Shown piece after piece: positions 1 through 7,546 of a stretch of 64,000 nt of DNA. The first letter of the stretch is position 1; every line of letters begins with the position of its first letter. The stretch is from Actinoplanes sp. SE50/110. GTDB lineage: Bacteria > Actinomycetota > Actinomycetes > Mycobacteriales > Micromonosporaceae. The stretch is from the NCBI RefSeq assembly GCF_900119315.1, contig NZ_LT827010.1:6481001-6545000 (forward strand), given 5' to 3'. The notes below the pieces were generated by a model that was not told the origin of the DNA, made no database searches, and worked only from the letters and a program-made list of their open reading frames with translations. A program made the translations under genes and the position numbers.

Positions 1-355
1 TCTGCCGGCCGACCGGGGTGTCCCCGTGCACGGTCCCCCACCGCCACGCCTCGGCCGCTTCGAACAACGTGCCGCGCTCGCGCAGCGGCCGGTTGGCCTC
101 AGCGATCTGCCGGGCGTAGCGGTCCGTCTCGCGCTGTTCTGCTGCCCGCAGCCGGTTGGCTTGCTGCTGCATCCGCGCGGCCTGGTCCTCACGCTGGGCC
201 TGCCGCTCAGCCTCGGCAGCACGGTCCTGGACGCCGACCGCCGCGTAGCGGGCCGCCGCCTCGAAGACCGTCACCAGCGCACTCATCGCCTGCAGCATGC
301 TCTGCCGGCCTTCCGCGAACGGATCCTCGTGTACTTGCTGCGTCAGATCCGTCAT
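1..355 (-). CDS. Hypothetical coiled-coil protein, 3' end outside window
   Basis: Open frame reading leftward from the ATG at 355 and running off the window edge, so only about 118 N-terminal residues are visible. A textbook Shine-Dalgarno (GGAGGTGA) sits just upstream of the ATG. The middle is rich in Ala, Arg, Gln and Glu (EAERQAQREDQAARMQQQ), which predicts a long charged helix or coiled coil; no signal peptide or TM segment is seen. It lies directly downstream of the relaxase gene on the same strand, so it is probably co-transcribed with mobilisation functions. I do not recognise the family. Confidence 0.7.
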   Translation of the reverse strand, partial: MTDLTQQVHEDPFAEGRQSMLQAMSALVTVFEAAARYAAVGVQDRAAEAERQAQREDQAARMQQQANRLRAAEQRETDRYARQIAEANRPLRERGTLFEAAEAWRWGTVHGDTPVGRQ

Positions 356-377
356 GGGCTCACCTCCTCTCTGATCC

Positions 378-1805
378 TCAGCCGGGTGTCCGCCAGCCAT
401 CGTTGACTGTCCGCATCGGTGTAAGGCGCACCGTTGCCGGTGCCGCTACCCGGCCGGCCCCGGCAGGGGCGAGAGCCCGTAGCGCCCGGGCGGCAGTGCG
501 CGCGTCCCGCGCCTGGTGCAGCCGGTGCTGCGCGCCGCGGAGTTGTTCGACCGCGTCGGCCAGTAGCGCCAGTTTCAGAGTCAGGGCCAGCGCTGCGGAC
601 CGGTCCGGGTTGCCGGAGATCTGGCCCATCAGGGCGATCAGCCGGGACAGTGCCCGCAGGTCCTGCGACCGGCCGTCGGCGGGAACCGTCCGGCCGCAGC
701 GAAGGCGCGCGGCGCGGTCAAAATGCTCGGCGGCACGGTGCAGCGGACCGGGCCGGTCACCTTCGCTGGCCTGCGCTAGCACGGTGAGCAGGTCCGCAGC
801 GGCCGCCACCGTCGCCTGCGTCGCCGCTTGCCCGGCACCCAGCCCATCCCGGACGACCTGCGTAGCCTGCTGCGCCGCGGCCGCCGCCTGATGCAGCGCC
901 GCCACTCGAGCAGCCCGGTCCACCGGCGGCCGCGGCGGCCCGGCATCCGGCGTGGGCATGCCCCAGCGGACCCGGAGCCGGGGCAGCGTCAGGTCGGCGG
1001 CAAGCTTCCCGCCGCCGAAGTACACCGGCGGGCTGCCGCCGCCCCGGCCGGGCAGCGCTACCGCGTATCCGGTGATCTGAGCCGGATCGACGGTGCTGGC
1101 CCGCAGCCGCACCAGCAGCCCGGACTCGCGCAGCAGCGCCACGAACTCCGATTCCGAAGTAGCGGTCGCCGCCACGGCCCGCACGCGGCGGCGCAGCTCG
1201 TCCCGCGCGGTGCTACTGCGCCCGGCCCGGATCGCCTTGTGCACCTCAGGGGTGTGCGGGCGCCGGTGCGCCGTCCAGTCCGCCGGAGCCACCTGGTACA
1301 GCCCGTAGCGTCGCTCCAACCGGCGTGCGGTGGCCTGGCAGCGCCAACGTTCGTTGCCCGGCCACACCGTCTCCCCGTCCTGCCGGACCAGGGTCGCCAC
1401 CACGTGGATGTGATCGGCGGCGTGACGCACCGCGAGCCAGCGGACTCCGGGCCGGCCGTCGGCTGCTGCCAGGCCGACACCGGCGACCATCTCCCGGGCG
1501 ATCTGGCCCCACTCGGCGTCCGACAGCACCCGGTCCGAGCCGTGGTTACGGATCGAGCAGTGCCACACCGGCTGCCGCGGCGGGTTCCGCCCCGCCCGTA
1601 CCGGCTGCTCCAGCAGCCGGGCCAGCATGCTGACGTCCGGTCGACCTCCGACACCGGCCACGGGTTCCAGGTCGCCCGGTGACCGGCTGGGATCCCACAC
1701 CGCTACTAGGTGCGGATTGACGTGCTCCTCGCACCGGCCCGGGCCGTACAGGTAGCGCAGCAGCCCCCCGACCCGCTGCCCCTGCGCCGCGATCTTCGTA
1801 ATCAC
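378..1805 (-). CDS. Relaxase / mobilisation nuclease
   Basis: A 475-residue protein with a GTG start that overlaps the stop of the upstream MobC-like gene (GTGA), implying translational coupling. The N-terminal third resembles the relaxase/mobilisation nuclease domain of actinobacterial conjugative elements: a metal-binding cluster H128-x3-H132-x-H134 is followed by a beta-strand (VVATLV), and Tyr residues near the N-terminus (LLRYLYGP) could be the nucleophile. The Ala/Arg-rich C-terminal half predicts helices. Expected role: nicking oriT and covalently piloting the transferred strand. The final assignment rests on the HxH motif and the MobC neighbour; the exact MOB family is not assigned. 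Confidence 0.85.
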   Translation of the reverse strand: MITKIAAQGQRVGGLLRYLYGPGRCEEHVNPHLVAVWDPSRSPGDLEPVAGVGGRPDVSMLARLLEQPVRAGRNPPRQPVWHCSIRNHGSDRVLSDAEWGQIAREMVAGVGLAAADGRPGVRWLAVRHAADHIHVVATLVRQDGETVWPGNERWRCQATARRLERRYGLYQVAPADWTAHRRPHTPEVHKAIRAGRSSTARDELRRRVRAVAATATSESEFVALLRESGLLVRLRASTVDPAQITGYAVALPGRGGGSPPVYFGGGKLAADLTLPRLRVRWGMPTPDAGPPRPPVDRAARVAALHQAAAAAQQATQVVRDGLGAGQAATQATVAAAADLLTVLAQASEGDRPGPLHRAAEHFDRAARLRCGRTVPADGRSQDLRALSRLIALMGQISGNPDRSAALALTLKLALLADAVEQLRGAQHRLHQARDARTAARALRALAPAGAGRVAAPATVRLTPMRTVNDGWRTPG

Positions 1806-2221
1806 GGCAGACGCCCGTCGACCCGCTCCACCACCGCGTCGAGCGCGTCGAGGCGCCGCCGGCAGACGGCGACCGCGTCCACCAACCAGGGCGGGACGAC
1901 ACCAGTGCGATCGGCTGCGGTGACCGCCCGTTCGAGGTTCTCGCCGATCCCGGCTACTGCAGTCCGCGCTTGCAGCAGGTCTACTTGCAGCTGCCGCAGC
2001 TGCTCGCGCAGTGGATCCAGCCGGGCCGGGCGTGCCTGGCGGGCGAATGCCAGCCCGGCCTCGGCCAGGAAGCCCGTCGGGGTCATCCCCGCCGCTGCTG
2101 CCGCCTCGGTGAGATCGGCCAGCTCCGCTGCGGTAAACCGCGGCGCCAGCCGTCCCGGCCTACCCGGATACAGGTGCCGCCGGTCCCGGCCACGCACTTT
2201 CCCGGTCGTGTCGTCATCCAC
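1802..2221 (-). CDS. MobC-like relaxosome accessory protein
   Basis: About 139 residues from the GTG at 2221; the frame stays open upstream to 2758 but that part is low-complexity and lacks family features, so the shorter start is preferred. The segment RFTAAELADLTEAAAAAGMTP looks like the ribbon-helix-helix/MobC pattern in which a strand is followed by two helices; the rest is helical and rich in Leu and Arg. It overlaps the relaxase start by 4 nt. MobC proteins bind oriT and help the relaxase melt the nick region. The start has only a weak ribosome site, so the N-terminus is uncertain. Confidence 0.7.
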   Translation of the reverse strand: MDDDTTGKVRGRDRRHLYPGRPGRLAPRFTAAELADLTEAAAAAGMTPTGFLAEAGLAFARQARPARLDPLREQLRQLQVDLLQARTAVAGIGENLERAVTAADRTGVVPPWLVDAVAVCRRRLDALDAVVERVDGRLP

Positions 2222-2282
2222 ACCGCCCACAGTGGCGGGCACCCGTTGATGCTGCCGCGACTGGAGCTCACCGCGCCGGCCT

Positions 2283-2350
2283 AGGCGACCGCGCCGCAGG
2301 ACGCCCTGTGGACCGCGCTCGGTCCGGTTACCCGTTCTACATCTTGCTCT
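2283..2350. other. Candidate oriT hairpin region
   Basis: The region just upstream of the MobC-like and relaxase genes, where oriT is normally found. It holds a perfect 6-bp hairpin GGACCG-CGCT-CGGTCC (2310-2325) and a small CAGG...CCTG repeat just before it. The nick site cannot be assigned from sequence alone; this is inference from position and structure. Confidence 0.35.
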
Positions 2351-2410
2351 CGGCGGGAGACCGGACGCTACTACTGGGCATGACGCCTGACTTGTTGATG
2401 AACAGCTAAC

Positions 2411-2488
2411 GTCGACGAGGTCGCCGACGCGTTCGGCGTCAGCCGCGCCACCCTTTACCGCCACTTCCCTCAATGCCAGCTCGTATGA
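2411..2488 (+). pseudogene. Remnant of resolvase-type helix-turn-helix
   Basis: Translates as VDEVADAFGVSRATLYRHF plus a few residues to a stop. This is the C-terminal Hin/resolvase-type helix-turn-helix (AxxFGVSRxTLYRH). No catalytic serine recombinase domain precedes it in any frame, so it is the tail of a lost site-specific recombinase. A TetR N-terminal HTH is a less likely reading, because no TetR body follows. Confidence 0.5.
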
Positions 2489-2563
2489 GCGCCACCCAAC
2501 CGTTGACCATCGACCTGCGCGGTCACACTCGACGCCGCCGACCCTGCGCCCCCTTCGGAGCCC

Positions 2564-3102
2564 GTGATCACGATGAGCCCTCACCTTTACAGCCTCGACA
2601 CCTCGCGGCTCTTCACCACGATTACGCCCGGACGCGGCCTGGCGTGGTTCTTGCTGATCGTCCTCGGCATGCTGGCCGTCTTGCTGACGATCGTTTACAT
2701 CGGAACCCGGCCGGCCGTACGCGCATTTTTCCCGCGCGGCGCGGCGGCGCGGCGGCACGCGATCACCGCAGACGCTCGACGGATGCTCGCGCTGTGCGTT
2801 GGCGGCGACCTACTCCCCGCGAAGCAAGACGGCATCGCACCCGCAAAACCAGCATCGCGCGGACCTGGGCTGACCACCTGCGGCCGAAGCTGGAGCGCTA
2901 CCTGCGCTCCTACCCTGCTGCGCCCGACCGGGCGGCAATCGCTCGGATCATCGACGACATCAACTACGCCTTGGAGCACCAGTTCTTCACCGACCTGGAT
3001 GCCACTGCGATGACGACGATCGCGGGCGACCTCGACCATCTCGTGTTACTGACGGACCGAGACCCCGCCGACCAGCGACCGACCCGAAAGGACAAGCGGT
3101 GA
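2564..3102 (+). pseudogene. Single-TM hypothetical protein, apparently frameshifted
   Basis: The 5' part (GTG 2564 or ATG 2573) encodes a short N-terminus, one clear TM segment (WFLLIVLGMLAVLLTIVYIG) and an Arg-rich stretch; coding character then moves to another frame near 2790-2850 and continues as RTWADHLRPKLERYLRSY to the stop at 3102. Joining the two gives a sensible protein of about 178 residues, a membrane anchor plus a soluble helical domain. Either a real frameshift mutation or a base error in the sequence. Family not recognised. It is transcribed away from the relaxase genes. Confidence 0.5.
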
Positions 3103-3199
3103 AAGACGCCGATGTGTTCCTTCCTCGCCCTTTGTCGGGCGCATCGCAGCCGCGGCCAGCATCATCAACCTGGCGGGCTGCTTCGGCTGCTACTGGTAG
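3102..3199 (+). pseudogene. Short frameshifted ORF after the TM gene
   Basis: A GTG overlaps the previous stop (GTGA), typical of a real coupled gene, and begins MKDADVF. The best continuation lies in another frame, PFVGRIAAAASIINLAGCFGCYW then a stop at 3199, a short hydrophobic peptide. An indel near 3120-3130 would join them. Together with the upstream gene this points to a decayed or error-prone stretch. Confidence 0.3.
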
Positions 3200-3232
3200 C
3201 GGCACAGCCGCGACAACGCCGCTACCAGTAGC
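3189..3232. terminator. 15-bp perfect inverted repeat
   Basis: GCTACTGGTAGCGGC (3189-3203) and its exact complement (3218-3232) flank a 14-nt loop, right at the end of the small plus-strand genes. There is no T-run, which is common for actinobacterial terminators. It could also be a protein-binding site. Confidence 0.55.
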
Positions 3233-3283
3233 GGCCGCGTTGTACCAAACCGGGCTTTAGACGGGAAGCACGCCAGCCGTCAG

Positions 3284-3528
3284 GGTGTCGCTTCAGACGC
3301 TGCTACCCGAGTGTCGCTTCGATCGGAAAAAGTGTCGTATTCGCAGGACACGGGATGCACCGCTTAGCGGTCTGGCGGCACAGTTGCGCTGCGGGAAGGT
3401 TCGATGGCGGCGCCTCCGATGTCGACGTCGGCCCCGGAGCCTGTGTCCGCATGCGTTTCGGCACCGCCGGTTGTCAGGCGGCGGCGTCAACTGTCGCTGT
3501 CGCAGGGTCCTCGGTGTAAGCGACACTT
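3284..3528. repeat. Scattered GTGTCGCTT repeats
   Basis: A short motif recurs in this otherwise gene-poor stretch: GGTGTCGCTTC at 3284, AGTGTCGCTTC at 3310, AGTGTCGTATTC at 3331, and the inverted AAGCGACACTT at 3518. No convincing gene covers 3233-3620. The repeats may be a binding array for a transfer or partition protein. Confidence 0.4.
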
Positions 3529-3620
3529 TCGGCGCTCGGCCTGCAGAAGAAGGAACTGAGGGAAAAGCTCGGTCAGGAGACGGCGGGTGGATACGACCCG
3601 AGTCGAATTGCCCCTCGCCG

Positions 3621-5741
3621 CTACTCCTTGGTTGCCGACCGATTTCGGGCGCGAGCTACATCCTGAGTGCGGCGCCCCCGGTCCACATCTTCCTTGCGCC
3701 GCTGACCCCACCGCGGGTCGCGGCCGAACAACGCCGCGAGGTCAGTCCCGGTGATCCGCTCGCCAGCGGCGGTGATATCGCGGTACAGCTGCCGGGCGGT
3801 TTCGCGCTTCCACTTTTCCGTGCACGTCTCCATCTGCCCAGACGCCATCATGTCAGCCAATTGCTCCCGTAGCTCACGGGGCGAACTTGCCAGCTTCTGC
3901 TCTTGGGGATCGCCAGCCGGCCGCGGCTGCGGAACACGATGCGTGACCGCCGCGGGCCGGGGGGTGGCGGCAGCGATCGAGGCTTTCTCCCGGACGACGT
4001 CCTGCCGGCGAGCGGCCCGTCGCTGGCCGTGCCCCTCTGGCGCAATGACCGCCTGTCGCTGAGCGCCGGCACCGGCGCCCTCTGCACCGCGATGAGGTAA
4101 GGGAATGCGCGGGCTCGCTCGTTGCGACTGCTTCTGGTGAGGTAGTAGGTGCTGCCACGCCGGGTCCCCGCTGACCGGGTGACCACCGAGCGCGCAGACG
4201 TAGTCGTTGACGAACGCGTAGAGCGTTGCGTCGTCGAGCCGCGGGACGGTTGGCGCGAGCGTCATCGCCAGTTCGCGCGGGTCGGTCTCGTCGCTGCCGT
4301 CTAGCTCATTGATCAGCGCGACGCGCAGGTCCCCGATCTGTTGCTTCCATAGTTCGGAGCCGACCGGCGTGGTGACCGGCTGCGGCAGCAGGTCGCGCCA
4401 CGGGTAGGTGGCCTTGCCGGGTTCGCCGTTCATCGCGCGGATGTAGTCGTTGACGAACGCCTCGACCACGCCTCTGCCCAGTTCGGGGACACGTAGGGTG
4501 GTCGAGGTGATCTGTTCAGCCAGCCGGGAGTAGGTCATGCGCGGCAGGTCGTCTGGTGTGATCTCGCGGTGGATGATCCACGCGAGGCGTTCGACGGCGA
4601 GCCGCCACCAGGGGGAGCCGACGATGGTGGCGGCGTGATGGACGCTGGTTGTCGGTATGGCGGCCCAGGCTGATGTCCGATCGGTCGGCACTTCGGCTGA
4701 GGTTTCCGGCGTCGTCATCTTGAGCATCTCGTCCGGCGTTACTGGCGCCGTAGGCCGCTGCTGATGCGATCCCGCCGCCAGCGCCGGGGCGGCAGCGTTC
4801 ACCGGCGCCATCGGCTGAGTCACCGAAGGTTGTGCTGGCTGGTCCTCGGCCGCTGGTGGGGGCGGGGTGACCTGCGCGGGCCGGGCCGGGGAGACGGGGC
4901 TCGCCGGCATGGGTGCGGCTCCTGCGATCGGTCCGATCCGCACCGACCCGGGCGCCAGCAGATCCATCACCCGCTGGATCCGCGCCAGCTGCTCCACCAC
5001 GTCCTCGACGACCGGCTCCCCGGCGGTCCGCGCGTCCTTCAGCAGCCGGCTGCGCCACCAGGCCTTCGGCCAGCGCCCCGAGCTCACCCGGTGATGGTTG
5101 ACCACCATCCGACGCATCTGCCGCTCGGCCGCCATCCGCTCCAGATCCGGGTCGTCGTCCGGGATCAGCCAGCCCCACCGCTCGGCGAGCCGCCGCGGGC
5201 TGTAGGCGAAGCGTCCACGCCGGACCCGCTGCCCGGCCGCGGTCAGCGCCGCCCACCACATCAGGAAGATCACGCAGGGCACGGCGAGCCGCAGCAGCTT
5301 CTCGGTACCGGTGACCGCGTTGCTGGCCACGATGATGCCGGAGACGGCCGCGATCAGCGCCGCGATCCACAGCATCGGGCCGGGGTGCCCGGGCGTCTCG
5401 ATCCTGCCGTCCGGCGCGTACACCGAGGTGTTGCGGTACTGCTCGGCGGCAAGGCTGGTGGCGGTCAGGAAGCAGATCTCGAAGACCGCGAAGACCAGCA
5501 CCGCGAACACCTTGGGCAGGTGCAGCTGCTCGGTGGCGATCACCCACATGCCCTCGGCGTTGAGCAGCAGCGCCAGGTTCATGCTGAACGACAGCGCCAG
5601 CGGGCGCAGCGGCCGGCCGGAGCGTTTCGCCCAGATCGCGAAGCTGATCAGCAGGACGATGCCGAGCACACCGCCGGCGAGCAGCACCAGCGCCGCGTAG
5701 TCCGTCCAGAAACTCGCGAGCTGGTCGTTGAACGGTTTCAC
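3621..5741 (-). CDS. Polytopic membrane protein with C-terminal DNA-binding-like tail (DUF2637/Spd-like)
   Basis: 706 residues from a GTG with AAAGGA upstream. The N-terminal 185 residues hold four or five TM helices (for example AALVLLAGGVLGIVLLISFA and the pair around 125-165), as in DUF2637/SpdB-like membrane proteins of actinobacterial conjugative elements. A cytoplasmic part follows with a Pro-rich linker (~285-360) and two similar blocks ending in AFVNDYIRAMNGEPGK and AFVNDYVCALGGHPV, an internal duplication. The end (TGTDLAALFGRDPRWGQRR) looks like a winged helix. It probably ties membrane to DNA during intramycelial spread or replication. It parallels the 493-residue protein at 18391. 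Confidence 0.65.
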   Translation of the reverse strand: MKPFNDQLASFWTDYAALVLLAGGVLGIVLLISFAIWAKRSGRPLRPLALSFSMNLALLLNAEGMWVIATEQLHLPKVFAVLVFAVFEICFLTATSLAAEQYRNTSVYAPDGRIETPGHPGPMLWIAALIAAVSGIIVASNAVTGTEKLLRLAVPCVIFLMWWAALTAAGQRVRRGRFAYSPRRLAERWGWLIPDDDPDLERMAAERQMRRMVVNHHRVSSGRWPKAWWRSRLLKDARTAGEPVVEDVVEQLARIQRVMDLLAPGSVRIGPIAGAAPMPASPVSPARPAQVTPPPPAAEDQPAQPSVTQPMAPVNAAAPALAAGSHQQRPTAPVTPDEMLKMTTPETSAEVPTDRTSAWAAIPTTSVHHAATIVGSPWWRLAVERLAWIIHREITPDDLPRMTYSRLAEQITSTTLRVPELGRGVVEAFVNDYIRAMNGEPGKATYPWRDLLPQPVTTPVGSELWKQQIGDLRVALINELDGSDETDPRELAMTLAPTVPRLDDATLYAFVNDYVCALGGHPVSGDPAWQHLLPHQKQSQRASPRIPLPHRGAEGAGAGAQRQAVIAPEGHGQRRAARRQDVVREKASIAAATPRPAAVTHRVPQPRPAGDPQEQKLASSPRELREQLADMMASGQMETCTEKWKRETARQLYRDITAAGERITGTDLAALFGRDPRWGQRRKEDVDRGRRTQDVARARNRSATKE

Positions 5742-6182
5742 CTCGCGCGATTTCCTTTCGTGGGAACTCGTCCCGGTCCGCCAGGTTATGCGGTTGTCGA
5801 TCAGTGTGGGGGGCGCTCCGTGACCGGGCCGCTACCGAAGCACCGATTCGTTGCTGCCGCTGGATGGCCGGGATGCTGTAGGAGCGGTGGCGTTGACAGG
5901 AGCGCTGCTCGGGAGCGGCACATGCGGTATCACGCGCCGGCTTGGTAGGCGTCGTCTCTTTGGTGATGGCCGGCATTTGCCTGCTACTACTGGCCGGTTC
6001 GCGCCTAGCCGGGCGTGGTGATGCCGGAGGGCCAGGTCAGGGGCGCGCCAGCACCGTCGCAGGTAGCGCTTCAGCAGCGCTGTCGGGCATAGGCGGCTGT
6101 CATGGTGAAGGCAATCCATCCGGGGCAGGGCCACCGGTGGATTGCTTTCTCGATCTACGCCGTTGTGACCTGGAGGTGCCCG
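5742..6182. other. Intergenic stretch without a convincing gene
   Basis: About 440 bp between the divergent 706-residue membrane protein and the small gene at 6183. Open frames exist on both strands but none has family character or a ribosome site. Presumably holds the promoters for both neighbours. Confidence 0.4.
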
Positions 6183-6509
6183 GTGTCGCTGATCTGTCCG
6201 CCGTTCTGTCGGCGTGTCCACGACGAGTCGCCCGGAGAGGTTGTGGTGCACGAGTCGGCTCCCGTGCATGTTCCACAGTTGCCAGATCCGTGCCCTCAGC
6301 GGCCGCTACTTCTGCAACTGGCGCAGGCCGAGTACGACACTGTGCCGCGCCTTTACCTGGGTTCAGCTGAACTGGGGGTTGACGAGGCGGAGCGGCTACT
6401 TGCCGCCCTCGAGCCGCTTGTCGCGGCCCTACATGACGCTCAGCCGGCAGGTGCCCTCGGCCGAGGTATGCGCTGCGGCGTCGACGCGGCAGGAAGGCCG
6501 GCCAGCTGA
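6183..6509 (+). CDS. DUF6907-like small protein
   Basis: 108 residues from the GTG at 6183, chosen because TGGAGGTG lies just upstream; the frame is also open upstream to 6102. It starts with a Cys pair CPPFCRRVHDE, like the CPxWC..H motif that opens DUF6907 proteins, and ends with a helical GVDEAERLLAALEPLVAAL block that also fits that family. Function unknown; such genes are common in actinobacterial mobile elements. It runs opposite to its neighbours. Confidence 0.5.
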   Translation: MSLICPPFCRRVHDESPGEVVVHESAPVHVPQLPDPCPQRPLLLQLAQAEYDTVPRLYLGSAELGVDEAERLLAALEPLVAALHDAQPAGALGRGMRCGVDAAGRPAS

Positions 6510-6601
6510 GCGGCAGGCTGCGATCAAAGCCTGCTCCATATGACACTTCGATACATGCCGGCCGCGTCACCCCGCTGAAGCGCGTCGGCGTGGCAGTTCA
6601 A

Positions 6602-6865
6602 CTAGTCTGGCTGAGCTACTCGATCGCTAGAAAACACGACGGCGCCATCCGGCCGATGACTGGTACCAGCGGTGGTCACTTCCTCCCACCGAGATCGGCT
6701 CATGGCCTTTTGCAGGTACTCGCAGGCGGCCCGTTCATCCCAGAACTCGCGGTGTTTGCCGGTGCTGCGCCACACCAGCCACCGGCCGTCCGCATGCTCA
6801 CCGAGCCGGATCAGGCCGCGCTTCGACTGCCAGGCCCGGCGCCATGTCACCTCGTCTGCCCCCAT
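6602..6865 (-). CDS. Small hypothetical protein
   Basis: 87 residues, soluble, beginning MGADEVTWRRAWQSKRGLIRL. The run GRWLVWRSTGKHREFWDE suggests a compact alpha/beta fold, but I do not recognise the family. It is the last gene of the minus-strand block that contains the deaminase toxin and its immunity gene. Confidence 0.5.
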   Translation of the reverse strand: MGADEVTWRRAWQSKRGLIRLGEHADGRWLVWRSTGKHREFWDERAACEYLQKAMSRSRWEEVTTAGTSHRPDGAVVFSSDRVAQPD

Positions 6866-6874
6866 GAGGGCAGG

Positions 6875-7144
6875 CTAACCGCCAGCGCCTTCTTCGGGCA
6901 GCACCCAGTCGTTGCCGCGTTTCACCCAGGGCCGGCCGTCGATCGGTTGCCCGGATCCGTCGTAGCCGGCCGGCACAAGCGTCCAGGTGCGTCGCAGTCG
7001 CCGCCCACGTCGGGCTGCCCCGCGGCACCAGCGCCCAGCGCGCGGCGGTCCGGTCCGGCTCGTCAAGGACCGCATCATCGACGGCGCTGTCGTCGACCGC
7101 TGATTGTCGTGTCGGGGTGCGGCGACGGCCGAGAAACCGGCCAC
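6875..7144 (-). CDS. Hypothetical protein, possibly frameshifted
   Basis: The C-terminal 40 residues (TWTLVPAGYDGSGQPIDG and onward) look coding, but the N-terminal half in this frame is Arg-rich and unlikely. Another frame reads TAARWALVPRGSPTWAATATH upstream of about 6990, so an indel near there may have split one gene. It sits directly after the Imm1 gene and could be an extra immunity or accessory protein. Start uncertain. Confidence 0.3.
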   Translation of the reverse strand: MAGFSAVAAPRHDNQRSTTAPSMMRSLTSRTGPPRAGRWCRGAARRGRRLRRTWTLVPAGYDGSGQPIDGRPWVKRGNDWVLPEEGAGG

Positions 7145-7160
7145 CGCACCCCGACCTCTG

Positions 7161-7532
7161 CTATCCGCGGTCGTTCATCCACTGCACGCCCGGAAGCCAT
7201 CGGTCGTGATCCACCATCTCCCGAACCAGATCAACAGCCACGTCGAATGCAATCGTGTCCTGGTTGTCGCGGCGGTCTTCCTGACCGTTGGACAGCAGGT
7301 ACCCGCCAACCTCTCCGCTCGCACCAGGGTCGATGGCATGCTGGCCCGGATCACCCGGCTCATCCATCGACATCACCAGCGCCCGGTCGCCGTTCGACGA
7401 AATGACCAGCAGTCGGCCGTCGTCGTGCTGCAGCGCGGTTTCCAGGTTCCCTGCGGCGGCGCAGGCCCGCAGTTTGCGAGCTGCGTCAATGCCCGTCACC
7501 GGCTCGGTCTCGTCTGCGAAATGCCATGCCAT
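7161..7532 (-). CDS. Imm1-family immunity protein
   Basis: 123 residues from the ATG at 7532, 14 nt after the stop of the deaminase toxin; the frame is open further upstream but that part overlaps the toxin 3' end and is not protein-like. The order of elements matches Imm1: an early strand block (GRLLVISSNGDRALVMSMDEP), a Gly-rich segment, then FDVAVDLVREMVDH and the closing LPGVQW. Imm1 proteins neutralise SCP1.201/DddA-type deaminase toxins encoded immediately upstream, which is the arrangement here. Expected to act in the cytoplasm by direct binding of the deaminase domain. No good Shine-Dalgarno, so translational coupling to the toxin is likely. Confidence 0.75.
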   Translation of the reverse strand: MAWHFADETEPVTGIDAARKLRACAAAGNLETALQHDDGRLLVISSNGDRALVMSMDEPGDPGQHAIDPGASGEVGGYLLSNGQEDRRDNQDTIAFDVAVDLVREMVDHDRWLPGVQWMNDRG

Positions 7533-7546
7533 AGGCGTCGACGCTA

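Noticed and set aside
4516..5976. Long minus frame of 486 codons overlapping the 706-residue membrane protein
   Set aside because: Arg/Ala/Gly-rich shadow in high-GC DNA; the 706-residue frame has TM helices and family character.
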